The translations under genes and the position numbers were made by a program. From Bacteroidota bacterium (GTDB taxonomy: Bacteria; Bacteroidota; Bacteroidia; Bacteroidales; UBA7960), in contig REDJ01000111.1 of the NCBI GenBank assembly GCA_007693555.1, positions 1 to 41,108 on the forward strand: a stretch of 41,108 nucleotides of DNA. The letters are read 5' to 3'. Numbering within the stretch: position 1 is the first letter of the stretch; every line of letters starts with the position of its first letter. Below are positions 7,617-16,255 of the stretch, in pieces. A model generated the notes under the pieces. It had not been told where the DNA came from and did not search any database. It saw only the letters and a program-made list of their open reading frames with translations.

Positions 7617-9257
7617 ATGCGAAAATATTTCAGAATATTTTTCCTTTGTTTTTTCATTTTCGCTGTATTTTCCTGTAAAAGTCCGTTTGAAGATTTGTCA
7701 CATCTTTCCGTATTCAGGTACAATGAGGATGGCAACATAACTTCGCTCGACCCCATATATTCCCGCAATCAGGCCAATATCTGGGCAACTTCGCAGATAT
7801 TCAACAGCCTCGTACAGTTGGATACCCTGCTGAGTGTGGTTCCATCGATTGCCCATTCATGGGAAATATCAGACGATGGTCTTATGTATACATTTTACCT
7901 GCGTACCGATGTGTTTTTTCATGACGATCCTGTTTTTGAAAAGGGCAGGGGACGAAGGGTGACAGCCGGTGACTTTGTTTACAGCCTCAACCGCCTGGTT
8001 GACCCCACCCTTAACTCACCCGGAAATTGGGTCATGAATGCCGTGGATCGTCTGCCCGATGGTAGTCTGGCTGTTTTTGCTCCAAATGATACAGTATTTC
8101 AAATAAGGCTGAGTGAGCCATTTCCTCCCATGCTGGGGTTGTTGTGCATGCAGTATTGTTCGGTGGTTCCCCGGGAGGCGGTAGAAGAGTATGGACAGGA
8201 ATTCCGCAGCAGACCTTTGGGTACCGGCCCTTTCCATTTTCAGTATTGGAAAGAGGGAGTAAAGCTTGTATTGCTAAAAAACCCAAATTACTTTGAATTT
8301 GATGGTGAGAACCGCCTGCCATATCTCGATGCCATTTCCATCAGTTTTATTATTGACCGCCAGACTGCATTCCTTGAGTTTGTAAAGGGAAACCTGGATA
8401 TACTTACCCGTATTGATGCCAGTTATAAGGATGAACTTCTCACTCCTACGGGTGAATTGAAGGAAAAATACCAGGAACGCTTTTATAAACTTACCGGTCC
8501 CTTTCTCAACACCGAATACCTTGGAATACTTATGAATGACGAGAGTGGCCGACAGATACCCGCAATGAAACAGGCAAAGGTGCGCCGGGCTATCAATCAT
8601 GGTTTTGATCGTGCAAGGATGCTACAATACCTGCGCAACAATATCGGCACTCCCGCCTATGCAGGTTTTGTACCGGTGGGAATGCCGGGTTTCTATGAAA
8701 ATACAGGTGGCTTTACATACGATCCTGATAAGGCCCGAAAATTGCTGGCAGAGGCAGGGTTTGAAGGAGTACAGGGTTTACCGCCCATTGAACTTGCAAC
8801 CACATCACAATATCTTGATATCAGCCAGTATATTCAACATGAACTGGCCCGGATTGGCATACGCATGCAGATTAACGTTATGCCCCCGGCTACCCTGAGA
8901 GAGCTTATGGCAAAGGGAGAAGCAGGTTTTTTCAGGGGAAGCTGGATTGCCGACTATCCCGATGCCGAAAACTATCTGGCACTTTTTTACTCACCTAATC
9001 ATACCCCCGCAGGACCCAATTACACAAGGTTTACCAACCCTGCCTTTGACCGGCTTTATGAAACTTCACGTTCGGTGGTGAATGACTCTCTTCGGTTTAT
9101 CTATTACCATAAAATGGACAGTATTATCATCGCAGAAGCTCCGGTGATTCCCCTTTACTACGACCAGTCCATGCGCTTTTTACCACATTACGTAAAAGGT
9201 ATGCAAACCAATCCGTTAAATCATATGTTGCTTAAGAGGGTAAGGATTGAAAAGTGA
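7617..9257 (+). CDS. Peptide/nickel-type ABC transporter substrate-binding lipoprotein (SBP family 5), 546 aa
   Basis: The N-terminus is a lipoprotein signal with Cys20 in VFSCKS. The body has the family-5 (OppA/DppA) layout: an early SLDPIYSRNQ segment, the signature region near TFYLRTDVFFHDDP and VTAGDFVYSLNRLVDP, and a C-terminal lobe with PDAENYLALFY and ANAPVIPLYYD-type strands. The length of about 530 mature residues is normal. Such proteins capture oligopeptides or similar ligands in the periplasm for import. No permease or ATPase gene lies next to it, so it is either an orphan receptor or works with a transporter encoded elsewhere. A short-repeat region follows its stop codon. Confidence 0.88.
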   Translation: MRKYFRIFFLCFFIFAVFSCKSPFEDLSHLSVFRYNEDGNITSLDPIYSRNQANIWATSQIFNSLVQLDTLLSVVPSIAHSWEISDDGLMYTFYLRTDVFFHDDPVFEKGRGRRVTAGDFVYSLNRLVDPTLNSPGNWVMNAVDRLPDGSLAVFAPNDTVFQIRLSEPFPPMLGLLCMQYCSVVPREAVEEYGQEFRSRPLGTGPFHFQYWKEGVKLVLLKNPNYFEFDGENRLPYLDAISISFIIDRQTAFLEFVKGNLDILTRIDASYKDELLTPTGELKEKYQERFYKLTGPFLNTEYLGILMNDESGRQIPAMKQAKVRRAINHGFDRARMLQYLRNNIGTPAYAGFVPVGMPGFYENTGGFTYDPDKARKLLAEAGFEGVQGLPPIELATTSQYLDISQYIQHELARIGIRMQINVMPPATLRELMAKGEAGFFRGSWIADYPDAENYLALFYSPNHTPAGPNYTRFTNPAFDRLYETSRSVVNDSLRFIYYHKMDSIIIAEAPVIPLYYDQSMRFLPHYVKGMQTNPLNHMLLKRVRIEK

Positions 9258-9390
9258 GGACGGAGACTGAAGACGGAAGACCGAAGACCGGAGAACGGAG
9301 AACGGAAAACGAAGCTGAGGACGTAAGCCCGAAGTCCCGAGAGCAAATAGCGATTCGGGAACCAAAGACCGAAGACCGAAGACCGAAAAG
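9258..9390. repeat. Degenerate 7-base GAAGACC/GGAGAAC array
   Basis: Immediately after the stop codon the DNA becomes purine-rich with a 7-base period. Units of GAAGACC and GGAGAAC are seen, including an almost perfect tandem run at about 9363-9390. A small hairpin (TCCCGA at 9335-9340, TCGGGA at 9355-9360) interrupts it. Reading frames through it translate into low-complexity sequence and are not genes. Confidence 0.8.
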
Positions 9391-9416
9391 ATGTGCTCAT
9401 TTCTTCTCCTTAAACT

Positions 9417-9440
9417 TATCAACCTATCAACCTATCAACT
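9417..9440. repeat. 8-base CTATCAAC array
   Basis: About three tandem copies of the octamer CTATCAAC occur here. On the minus strand the run begins AGTTGATAGG and finishes GTTGATAAG. That is the same unit type and the same final sequence as the octamer array at 16904-16947. Confidence 0.75.
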
Positions 9441-9464
9441 CCATTTCTTCGTGGTTTCCATTAT

Positions 9465-9520
9465 TCTAAAATCTAAAATCTAAAATCAAAAATCATTAAT
9501 CCTAAATCCTAAATCCTAAA
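9465..9520. repeat. 7-base TCTAAAA and CCTAAAT arrays
   Basis: Two neighbouring heptamer runs are visible: about three copies of TCTAAAA near 9465-9487, and about three copies of CCTAAAT near 9500-9520. The second run reaches the stop codon of the minus-strand MBL gene at 9516. Confidence 0.75.
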
Positions 9521-10283
9521 TAATCAGTTTCAATCCATCATAAGCCAGTTTAATACCCGGTGGTAATTCCTTGTTGATTTCTTCGTGCAGCCCCATCTGA
9601 TGACTGATATGGGTCAGGTAACCTTTTTCGGGTTTAAGGTATTGCAAAATATCAATAGCTTCCTCTACATTGAAATGTGAATAGTGCTTTTCTTTTCGTA
9701 AGGCATTGATTATGATATATTTTGAACCTTTCATTTTATCAAGTTCTTCATCTGTAAGAAAGCTGGCATCGGTAAGGTAAGAGAAATCCCCAATACGGAA
9801 CCCGAATACAGGCATTTGGGCATGCATGGCATCAATGGGTATTATGTTATCACCGTTTATTGAGAAGGGTTTGTTTTCTATAACATGAAGGTTTATTTGT
9901 GGTACCCCGGGATATTTTTCCTCTTCAAAAGCATAATCGAAGTCTTTTTTGATGGATTTCAATACACTTGACCTTCCGTATACTTCCATGGGCTGTTTCA
10001 AGATCCAGTTAAAAGCTCTCACATCATCAAGTCCACCTGTATGGTCTTTGTGGTTATGGGTTATGAATACGGCATTTACTTTACTTACATTTTCCCTGAG
10101 CATTTGCTGGCGAAAGTCAGGGCCCGCATCTATAACAATGGTATTTTTGGGAGTTTTTACTAAAATAGCTGTACGTAAACGTTTATCTTTAGGATTGTTA
10201 CTATTACAAACTTTACAACTACATGCCACCACCGGCACACCTTGCGAAGTCCCCGTTCCCAATACTGTGATTTTTAAACCCAT
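9516..10283 (-). CDS. PhnP-like MBL-fold metal-dependent hydrolase, 255 aa
   Basis: The metallo-beta-lactamase motif THNHKDHTGG supplies H76, H78, D80 and H81, and IDAGPDFRQQM is the typical preceding strand. Near the N-terminus Cys21, Cys23 and Cys26 (CSCKVC) resemble the structural zinc site of PhnP-type phosphodiesterases. The length of 255 residues matches the family. The likely activity is hydrolysis of a small cyclic phosphodiester or related ester in the cytoplasm. No phosphonate genes are nearby, so a role in phosphonate use is not supported by context. An exact -7 box lies upstream at 10321-10328. Confidence 0.82.
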   Translation of the reverse strand: MGLKITVLGTGTSQGVPVVACSCKVCNSNNPKDKRLRTAILVKTPKNTIVIDAGPDFRQQMLRENVSKVNAVFITHNHKDHTGGLDDVRAFNWILKQPMEVYGRSSVLKSIKKDFDYAFEEEKYPGVPQINLHVIENKPFSINGDNIIPIDAMHAQMPVFGFRIGDFSYLTDASFLTDEELDKMKGSKYIIINALRKEKHYSHFNVEEAIDILQYLKPEKGYLTHISHQMGLHEEINKELPPGIKLAYDGLKLII

Positions 10284-10320
10284 AATTATATAACCGCCGT
10301 TTTATTTATTTTTAACCATT

Positions 10321-10328
10321 CAAAGATA
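10321..10328 (-). promoter_or_regulatory. Putative -7 box for the MBL hydrolase
   Basis: On the minus strand this reads TATCTTTG, an exact TAnnTTTG match, and predicts a leader of about 30 bases. No -33 TTTG is seen at normal spacing. Confidence 0.5.
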
Positions 10329-10348
10329 AAGCTTAATAGCTCTTATAC

Positions 10349-10379
10349 TTTAATATCAAACGAAAATTGGCTACATTCG
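10349..10379 (+). promoter_or_regulatory. Putative promoter of the flavin reductase-DUF6913-dapA operon
   Basis: TTTA at 10349-10352, a 19-base spacer and TACATTCG at 10372-10379 together approximate the Bacteroidota -33/-7 pair, with one mismatch in each box. The leader to the ATG at 10417 would be about 30 bases. Confidence 0.4.
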
Positions 10380-10416
10380 CAATCCAAATATATGAATAAA
10401 CATTTTTCGCACTCTT

Positions 10417-10932
10417 ATGATTGAAGCTTTTAAAAAAACAGATACTATTAAACTTAATGAATCCATTTTTAAACTCATTGGAAAAGATTGGATGCTTGTT
10501 TGTGCAGGTACAAGAGAAAAATACAATATGATGACAGCCAGTTGGGGAACCTGTGGTGTTTTATGGAACAAACCCGTTGCCATAGCATTCATAAGACCTC
10601 AGAGATACACTTATGAGTTTGTGGAGAAGCATGATTTTTTTACTCTAAACTTTTTTGATAAAAATTATCGCGAGGAACTAAACCTTTTGGGAACAAAATC
10701 CGGCCGCGAAATTGACAAAATGAAAATTGATAAACTTGATGCTGAAGTAAGCCCTGGCGGATCGGTGTATTTCAGACAGGCTAAAATCGTAATGGAATGC
10801 AAAAAACTATATTATGACAATATCAAACCGGAATTATTTTTGGATAAAAATGTACATGAATTGTATCCAAATAAAGATTATCACAGGTTTTATATTGGTG
10901 AAATTATAAATTTGTTAGCCAAATTTGATTAA
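10417..10932 (+). CDS. Flavin reductase-family FMN-binding protein, 171 aa
   Basis: The protein fits the flavin-reductase-like (FMN-binding split barrel) family. An early MMTASWGTCGVLWNKP segment is followed by VAIAFIRPQRYTYEFVEKH and the strand FFTLNFFD, the usual order for flavin contacts. There is no signal peptide, so it is cytoplasmic. Such proteins reduce FMN or FAD with NAD(P)H or act as flavin-dependent redox partners. The partner is unknown here. The gene is first in an apparent operon, nine bases ahead of the DUF6913 gene. That link to dapA may reflect shared transcription rather than pathway function. Confidence 0.82.
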   Translation: MIEAFKKTDTIKLNESIFKLIGKDWMLVCAGTREKYNMMTASWGTCGVLWNKPVAIAFIRPQRYTYEFVEKHDFFTLNFFDKNYREELNLLGTKSGREIDKMKIDKLDAEVSPGGSVYFRQAKIVMECKKLYYDNIKPELFLDKNVHELYPNKDYHRFYIGEIINLLAKFD

Positions 10933-10941
10933 ATTTGAATC

Positions 10942-11550
10942 TTGATTTCCAGGGAAAATTATAAGGCAAAAAAGCAAAAGCTATATTGGGTGAAAATAAT
11001 AAAAAACATAAGGGATGTTATCAGACACTGGTTCCTGAAAAAGGCTTTGAAGAAGCTGAGGAGAAAAAGAGGCACATATGGCTATAAACAGGCCACAACT
11101 TTCCTGATTTTTTATGATGCTTCCACAGAAAAAAACTATGATCAGATAACCGGAATGGTAAAGGATTTTCAAAATGATAAAAAGAAAGTGAAAACCCTGG
11201 GTTTTTACCATTCACGTCATTTACCCGAATATTGCTACCAGCAGTTGAACTCTGAATTCTGTAGTAGAAACAGTTTTGCATGGGATCAAAAACCTATTGT
11301 ACAAAATATAAATGATTTGCTGCTTGGTAAATATGATGTACTTATTGACCTGACTCCATCTGATTTTTTTCACATGAAATACCTGACAGCATTGTCAGAT
11401 GCTTCTTTTAAAGTTGGCAGATATCATGAAAAATATGTTGATTTGTATGATTTTATGATTCAGATCCCTGATTATACCCAACAGGAAGAAGCAATAAATC
11501 ACACTATTTTTTATTTAAAAATGCTGAATAATGACTCCTCAGACAATTAA
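10942..11550 (+). CDS. DUF6913-like protein encoded directly ahead of dapA, 202 aa
   Basis: The only usable start is TTG at 10942, because a stop codon lies two codons upstream in frame and the first internal ATG is about 70 codons in. The N-terminal 45 residues are strongly basic, including KKALKKLRRKRG. A mixed alpha/beta domain follows, with TFLIFYDAS, VKTLGFYHSR and KYDVLIDLTPSDFF, resembling the Bacteroidota-specific DUF6913 family (family call moderately sure). There is no signal peptide and no catalytic motif I recognise. The 3' end overlaps dapA by 20 bases, so translational coupling with dapA is very likely. The function is unknown. Confidence 0.75.
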   Translation: MISRENYKAKKQKLYWVKIIKNIRDVIRHWFLKKALKKLRRKRGTYGYKQATTFLIFYDASTEKNYDQITGMVKDFQNDKKKVKTLGFYHSRHLPEYCYQQLNSEFCSRNSFAWDQKPIVQNINDLLLGKYDVLIDLTPSDFFHMKYLTALSDASFKVGRYHEKYVDLYDFMIQIPDYTQQEEAINHTIFYLKMLNNDSSDN

Positions 11551-12430
11551 TAAATTTAAAGGAACTGGTGTTGCAATTGTTACTCCATTTCACAGAGAAG
11601 GCAGTATTGATTTTAAATCTTTTGAATCCCTGATTGAATATCAGATAAAAGGGGGTGTTGAATATATTGTTTTTATGGGTACCACCGGAGAGTCGGTGAC
11701 ATTGAACAGCGATGAAAAAAATGCCATAATACATTTCGGACTGGAGATAGTTGATAACCGGGTTCCGGTGGTTATTGGCATAGGAGGAAACAATACCAGG
11801 CAAATCATTTCAGATATCAATCATACTGATTTCACAGGAATTTCTGCCATACTTTCAGTGAGTCCGTATTATAATAAACCACAGCCCAAAGGTATTTTCA
11901 ATCATTACCGCGCCATTGCATCTGAGTGTCCTGTTCCCTTAATCATGTACAATGTACCCGGACGAACCTCTTCCAACATTGATGCTGAAACAACCTTGCG
12001 AATTGCACATGAATTACCCAATGTGATAGCTGTAAAAGAAGCATCGGGAAACCTGGCTCAATGTTCACGTATCATAAGTGGTAAACCTGAAAATTTCCTG
12101 GTTATTTCAGGCGATGATGCTCTTACTTTGCCTTTTATGGCAATTGGCGGTGATGGTGTTATTTCAGTTATTGCCAATGCATTTCCGGCAGAATTCTCTG
12201 ACATGGTAAGATATTGCCTGGAAAATAATTATGAAAAGGCCCGGGAAATACATTTTAAACTGTTTGATATTATTGAAACCATCTATTCAGACGGCAGCCC
12301 TTCCGGGGTAAAAGCACTGCTTGAAATCAAAGGACTTGCCAAAAACAACCTGCGATTGCCCCTGGTTAAAGTCAATAAAGCTGTTTATAATCAGCTTTCC
12401 ACTCTGAATGAGGAATTTATGAAAGGTTAA
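11531..12430 (+). CDS. dapA: 4-hydroxy-tetrahydrodipicolinate synthase (DapA), 299 aa
   Basis: DapA condenses pyruvate with aspartate semialdehyde, the first committed step of the diaminopimelate/lysine pathway needed for peptidoglycan. The class I aldolase barrel shows GTTGES (50-55), the catalytic tyrosine Y140 in MYNVPGRT and the Schiff-base lysine K169 in AVKEASGN. The length is typical. The start overlaps the end of the DUF6913 gene by 20 bases. The gene converges on valS, with an AT-rich dyad between the two stop codons. Confidence 0.96.
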   Translation: MTPQTINKFKGTGVAIVTPFHREGSIDFKSFESLIEYQIKGGVEYIVFMGTTGESVTLNSDEKNAIIHFGLEIVDNRVPVVIGIGGNNTRQIISDINHTDFTGISAILSVSPYYNKPQPKGIFNHYRAIASECPVPLIMYNVPGRTSSNIDAETTLRIAHELPNVIAVKEASGNLAQCSRIISGKPENFLVISGDDALTLPFMAIGGDGVISVIANAFPAEFSDMVRYCLENNYEKAREIHFKLFDIIETIYSDGSPSGVKALLEIKGLAKNNLRLPLVKVNKAVYNQLSTLNEEFMKG

Positions 12431-12448
12431 ATATTTGGATTACTGTTT

Positions 12449-12476
12449 AATAAATACCTTGTAAAAGATATTTATT
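12449..12476. terminator. Possible AT-rich bidirectional hairpin between dapA and valS
   Basis: AATAAATA at 12449-12456 pairs with TATTTATT at 12469-12476 around a 12-base loop. The position between two convergent stop codons fits a terminator, but the stem has no G or C and no long T-run follows, so it is weakly supported. Confidence 0.35.
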
Positions 12477-15113
12477 TCATCCTTTCAGGGCTTTCAATTG
12501 CTCTTCAATAACCTTAATTTTTGCCTGGGCGTCAGCCTGCTTTTTCTTTTCTATTTCTACTACCTGGGGCGGGGCATTGCTGACAAATTTTGCATTGTCA
12601 AGTTTTTTCTGCACGGATGCAAGAAAACCCTGCTGGTATTTAAGTTCCTGCTCAAGTTTTTGAATTTCTTTTTCCAGGTCAATTTTTTGGGATACAGGAA
12701 TATAAAACTCTGTGGTTTTCAGGATAAAACTAAAAGCTCCTTCCGGTTTTTCTTCAATGTATTCAAGCTTTGACAAATTGCAAAGTTTGCATACCAAATC
12801 ATCAAAGGTAAGGTCGGGCTCATCGTTATAGTTTTTCCGGATGAGCAATTCAACTGCTTCTTTGTTGGCAATATTTTTTTCCTGGCGCAGATTTCTTACA
12901 GCCATAATTACCTGTGAGGCAAACTCAAATTGCTGTAAAATCTTTTCATTATGTTTTTCTAATGCAGGCATGGATGCAATCATGATGCTTTCGGGTGCAT
13001 CATTTTTGCGCAGGTGTTGATAGATTTCTTCTGTTATGAAGGGCATAAAAGGATGCAGTATCTTCAGAAGTTTTTCAAATATTTCAAGAGTTTTTTCATA
13101 ACTGGCTTTGTCAATGGGTTTTTGGTATGCAGGTTTTATCATTTCCAGGTACCATGAGCAAAAATCATCCCAGATTAATTTATAAATAGCCATTAAAGCA
13201 TCGGCAATGCGGTATTTTGAGAAATGGTCTTCAATAAGCTTTAATGTTTTATTGAAATTGGATTCAAACCATTTTATGGCAACTTTGCTGCTCTGTGGTT
13301 GTTCAAGATTATCATCAATGTGCCATCCATGTGTAAGCCGGAAAGCATTCCATATTTTATTACAAAAGTTTCTTCCCTGTTCGCATAAAGCTTCATCAAA
13401 CAGCAGGTCGTTTCCGGCAGGAGCTGAAAAAAGCATTCCCACACGCACACCATCGGCACCAAACCTTTCTATCAATTCCAGTGGATCGGGAGAGTTGCCC
13501 AGCGATTTCGACATTTTACGCCCCTGTTTGTCGCGCACAATACCATGCAGGTAAACATTGCGGAAGGGAATTTCCTTGCGGTATTCAAGTCCTGCCATGA
13601 TCATTCGGGCCACCCAGAAAAACAGAATTTCCGGTGCTGTAACCATATCATCCGTAGGATAATAATATCGGATATCTTCATTTTCAGGATACCTGATACC
13701 ATCGAAAACTGATAATGGCCACAGCCATGAGCTGAACCATGTATCCAGAACATCTTCATCCTGCATCAGGTCAGCAATGGTATAATTCTTATCAAATTTT
13801 TGCTGTGCAATTCCAAGAGCTTCCTCTTCTGATTCGGCAACAACTATTTCTCCTTTTGGAAGATAGTAAGCCGGAATACGATGCCCCCACCACAATTGCC
13901 GGCTTATGCACCAGTCGCGTACATTCTCCATCCAGTGACGATATATGTTTTTCATCCGCACGGGATAAAACTTTATTGTATCATCCATTACCACATCCAA
14001 TGCGGGCCTGGCTATAGCGTCCATTTTCAAAAACCATTGCAGGGATAGCTTGGGTTCAATTACTTCATCGGTGCGTTCAGAATAACCCACCTTATTAATC
14101 ATATCTTCTACTTTAACCAAATGACCCTGGTCAGCGAGTTCCACCACAATTTTATTCCGCACTGCAAAACGGTCTTCTCCAATGTGAATTTCTGCTTTTT
14201 CATTGAGTGTGCCATTATCGTTAAAAATATCAATTGAGGGGAGGTTATGTTTGATACCCAGGTTGTAGTCATTGATATCATGGGCAGGTGTTACCTTAAG
14301 AGCGCCCGTACCAAATTCCTTGTCCACATATTCGTCAAAAATAATCGGAACCGATCGGTTGATGAGGGGCACAAGGGCTCTTTTACCCCTCAAATGCTGA
14401 AAACGTTCGTCTTCAGGGTGGACGCAAACGGCAGTATCGCCCAGAATGGTTTCGGGCCTGGTGGTGGCAATCGTTACAAATTCATTTTCAGAACCTTCAA
14501 TTTTATATCGTAGATAGTAAAATTTGGAATTTACTTCTTTGTAGATTACTTCTTCGTCTGACAGGGCTGTGAGAGCTTTGGGATCCCAGTTTACCATACG
14601 TACTCCCCGATAAATCAAACCTTTATTGTAAAGGTCTATGAAGACCTTGATAACTGATTGTGAAAGTGATTCATCCATGGTAAAGGCAGTACGTTCCCAA
14701 TCACAGGAAGCACCAAGTTTTTTTAGCTGCTCCAGGATGATACCACCATGCTTCTCTTTCCACTCCCATGCATGCTCAAGAAACTCTTCACGTGAGAGCT
14801 TGTTTTTATCAATACCTTCCTCCCTAAGCTTGGCAACAACCTTGGCTTCGGTAGCGATAGATGCGTGATCGGTGCCAGGCACCCAGCATGCATTTTTTCC
14901 CTGCATACGAGCACGGCGTACCAGCACATCCTGTATGGTATTGTTGAGCATGTGGCCCATATGCAATACACCGGTTACATTGGGAGGGGGGATGGTAATG
15001 GTGTAAGGTTCTCTGCTGTCGGGGGTGGATTTGAAATAGCCTTTCTCCATCCAGTGCGCGTACCACTTATTTTCAGTTTTTGCCGGAGAATATTGCTTGG
15101 GAAGTTCTTTCAT
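12477..15113 (-). CDS. valS: Valine--tRNA ligase (ValRS), 878 aa
   Basis: This is a class I aminoacyl-tRNA synthetase that charges tRNA-Val. The HIGH-type motif appears as [11 protein letters not shown] near residue 50 and the KMSKS loop as [16 protein letters not shown]. The CP1 editing domain carries [13 protein letters not shown]. The anticodon-binding region and a C-terminal coiled coil (about 810-878, alternating Lys and Glu) complete the normal bacterial ValRS architecture at the usual length. It is transcribed alone, with an exact -7 box at 15207-15214. Confidence 0.97.
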   Translation of the reverse strand: MKELPKQYSPAKTENKWYAHWMEKGYFKSTPDSREPYTITIPPPNVTGVLHMGHMLNNTIQDVLVRRARMQGKNACWVPGTDHASIATEAKVVAKLREEGIDKNKLSREEFLEHAWEWKEKHGGIILEQLKKLGASCDWERTAFTMDESLSQSVIKVFIDLYNKGLIYRGVRMVNWDPKALTALSDEEVIYKEVNSKFYYLRYKIEGSENEFVTIATTRPETILGDTAVCVHPEDERFQHLRGKRALVPLINRSVPIIFDEYVDKEFGTGALKVTPAHDINDYNLGIKHNLPSIDIFNDNGTLNEKAEIHIGEDRFAVRNKIVVELADQGHLVKVEDMINKVGYSERTDEVIEPKLSLQWFLKMDAIARPALDVVMDDTIKFYPVRMKNIYRHWMENVRDWCISRQLWWGHRIPAYYLPKGEIVVAESEEEALGIAQQKFDKNYTIADLMQDEDVLDTWFSSWLWPLSVFDGIRYPENEDIRYYYPTDDMVTAPEILFFWVARMIMAGLEYRKEIPFRNVYLHGIVRDKQGRKMSKSLGNSPDPLELIERFGADGVRVGMLFSAPAGNDLLFDEALCEQGRNFCNKIWNAFRLTHGWHIDDNLEQPQSSKVAIKWFESNFNKTLKLIEDHFSKYRIADALMAIYKLIWDDFCSWYLEMIKPAYQKPIDKASYEKTLEIFEKLLKILHPFMPFITEEIYQHLRKNDAPESIMIASMPALEKHNEKILQQFEFASQVIMAVRNLRQEKNIANKEAVELLIRKNYNDEPDLTFDDLVCKLCNLSKLEYIEEKPEGAFSFILKTTEFYIPVSQKIDLEKEIQKLEQELKYQQGFLASVQKKLDNAKFVSNAPPQVVEIEKKKQADAQAKIKVIEEQLKALKG

Positions 15114-15118
15114 TTTAG

Positions 15119-15132
15119 GTTATCAGTTATCA
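15119..15132. repeat. Two tandem GTTATCA heptamers upstream of valS
   Basis: GTTATCA is repeated twice without spacing at 15119-15125 and 15126-15132, only a few bases upstream of the valS start codon. It has the same heptamer scale as the intergenic arrays elsewhere in the window. Confidence 0.6.
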
Positions 15133-15206
15133 ATTTCAATTTAAGCGTTTCAGAGATGGAACAGCAACTCATGCTTCAGACCCAGTTATGCCTGAAAAAC
15201 AACTGG

Positions 15207-15214
15207 CAAAGATA
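15207..15214 (-). promoter_or_regulatory. Putative -7 box for valS
   Basis: On the minus strand this reads TATCTTTG, an exact TAnnTTTG match. It predicts a leader of about 85-90 bases that includes the GTTATCA doublet. I saw no T-box-like structure in that leader. Confidence 0.5.
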
Positions 15215-15325
15215 GTCAGATAATTTGTAGTTTGAAAGAAGGTTTTTTAAATCTCCTTTTAGAATAATATTTGCCAATTACTAAATCAAATCACATTTTT
15301 TCCGTATTTTTAAACCCAAATTCCG

Positions 15326-15357
15326 TTTCTTCAAATACCGGAGTTGCAATACTTTTA
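15326..15357 (+). promoter_or_regulatory. Putative promoter of the 26-residue-repeat protein
   Basis: TTTC at 15326-15329, a 20-base spacer and TACTTTTA at 15350-15357 each differ by one base from TTTG and TAnnTTTG. The leader to the ATG at 15380 would be about 15 bases. Confidence 0.4.
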
Positions 15358-15379
15358 GGTATGTTTAAAACCTGATAAT

Positions 15380-16213
15380 ATGGAGAACGAAAAAAGCACA
15401 TCCGGAGAATCTACAGAAAAAAATACAGCAGAACTTATTGACAAGGTTTTTAATGCAGTTGATTATTACGATCGTGTTGATGCATTAAAGGAGATTGACG
15501 ATCAGGAGATTTTAAGAAAAGTGGCTGCCAATGACCCGGATTATTATGTAAGGCAAACCGCTACTGAAAGAATCAATGATCCGGAAGTATTGATGCAGAT
15601 TGCCCTCAATGATTCGGATTACTACGTAAGGGTAGCTGCGGTAAAAAAAATTACAGATGCCAGGACCCTGGCACATATTGTTCTGAAAAGCCAGGAAGAT
15701 TATTATATATGCAAAGATGCCCTGGCAAAAATAAATGATGATACTGTCTTGTTTGACCTGGTAAAGGAGATTACTGACCGTGATATTATGAAATCGGCTG
15801 TTGAGTCCATTTCCAACCAGGAAATTCTAACCCACATTGCCCGAACTCACGAGGATTTTTATGTTCGGTCTGATGCACTGAAAAAAATCTTTGATGAATC
15901 CATTTTAATTGAAATTGCCCGTAATGATGATGATTATTATGTGAGAGCACTGGCAACAGAACGCTTGCAGGATATGGATGTAATCAGACATATGGCCTTC
16001 AATGATCCTGATTATTATGTTAGAAACAAGGCTGTTGAAAAGATTGAGGATGCCGGCACTTTAATGGAAATTGTAAGAAAAGATGCTGATTTTGAAGTAC
16101 GTAAAAAAGCCATATCACGTATCAATGACAAAGGGACTCTGCAAGAGTTGCTCAATGAAATTGACGATCATTACATAGTTAGAAAAATAAATAATCGCCT
16201 TGCCGAACTTTAG
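15380..16213 (+). CDS. HEAT/LRV-like solenoid protein with DYYVR repeats, 277 aa
   Basis: After a polar N-terminal 20 residues the whole protein is made of about ten helical repeats of 26 (25-27) residues. The recurring core is D(Y/F)YVR..A...I.D...L..IA. The repeat position falls near residues 31, 57, 83, 110, 137, 162, 188, 214, 240 and 267. The fourth and fifth copies have lost the YYVR core (YYI and DIM forms). This is the pattern of HEAT or leucine-rich-repeat-variant solenoids, which act as protein-binding scaffolds. There is no signal peptide, transmembrane segment or cysteine cluster, so it is probably a soluble cytoplasmic adaptor. The binding partner is unknown. Confidence 0.8.
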   Translation: MENEKSTSGESTEKNTAELIDKVFNAVDYYDRVDALKEIDDQEILRKVAANDPDYYVRQTATERINDPEVLMQIALNDSDYYVRVAAVKKITDARTLAHIVLKSQEDYYICKDALAKINDDTVLFDLVKEITDRDIMKSAVESISNQEILTHIARTHEDFYVRSDALKKIFDESILIEIARNDDDYYVRALATERLQDMDVIRHMAFNDPDYYVRNKAVEKIEDAGTLMEIVRKDADFEVRKKAISRINDKGTLQELLNEIDDHYIVRKINNRLAEL

Positions 16214-16228
16214 TTGCACTAACTTTTG
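16200..16228 (+). promoter_or_regulatory. Putative promoter of the DUF6973-like gene
   Basis: TTG at 16200-16202 is followed by 17 bases and TAACTTTTG at 16220-16228, a -7-like box with one extra base. It overlaps the end of the upstream gene and would start transcription about 20 bases before the ATG at 16256. Confidence 0.4.
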
Positions 16229-16255
16229 TACCCTAAAACCTGCTTTATTTCTTCT

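Noticed and set aside
9254-9469. Open frames on both strands across the purine-rich repeat
   Set aside because: They translate into low-complexity TE/RR-rich sequence created by the 7-base repeat and lack any coding signal. The region is better explained as a repeat array.
9258-9520. Possible CRISPR array
   Set aside because: The units are 7-8 bases, contiguous and without spacers, and no cas genes are present.
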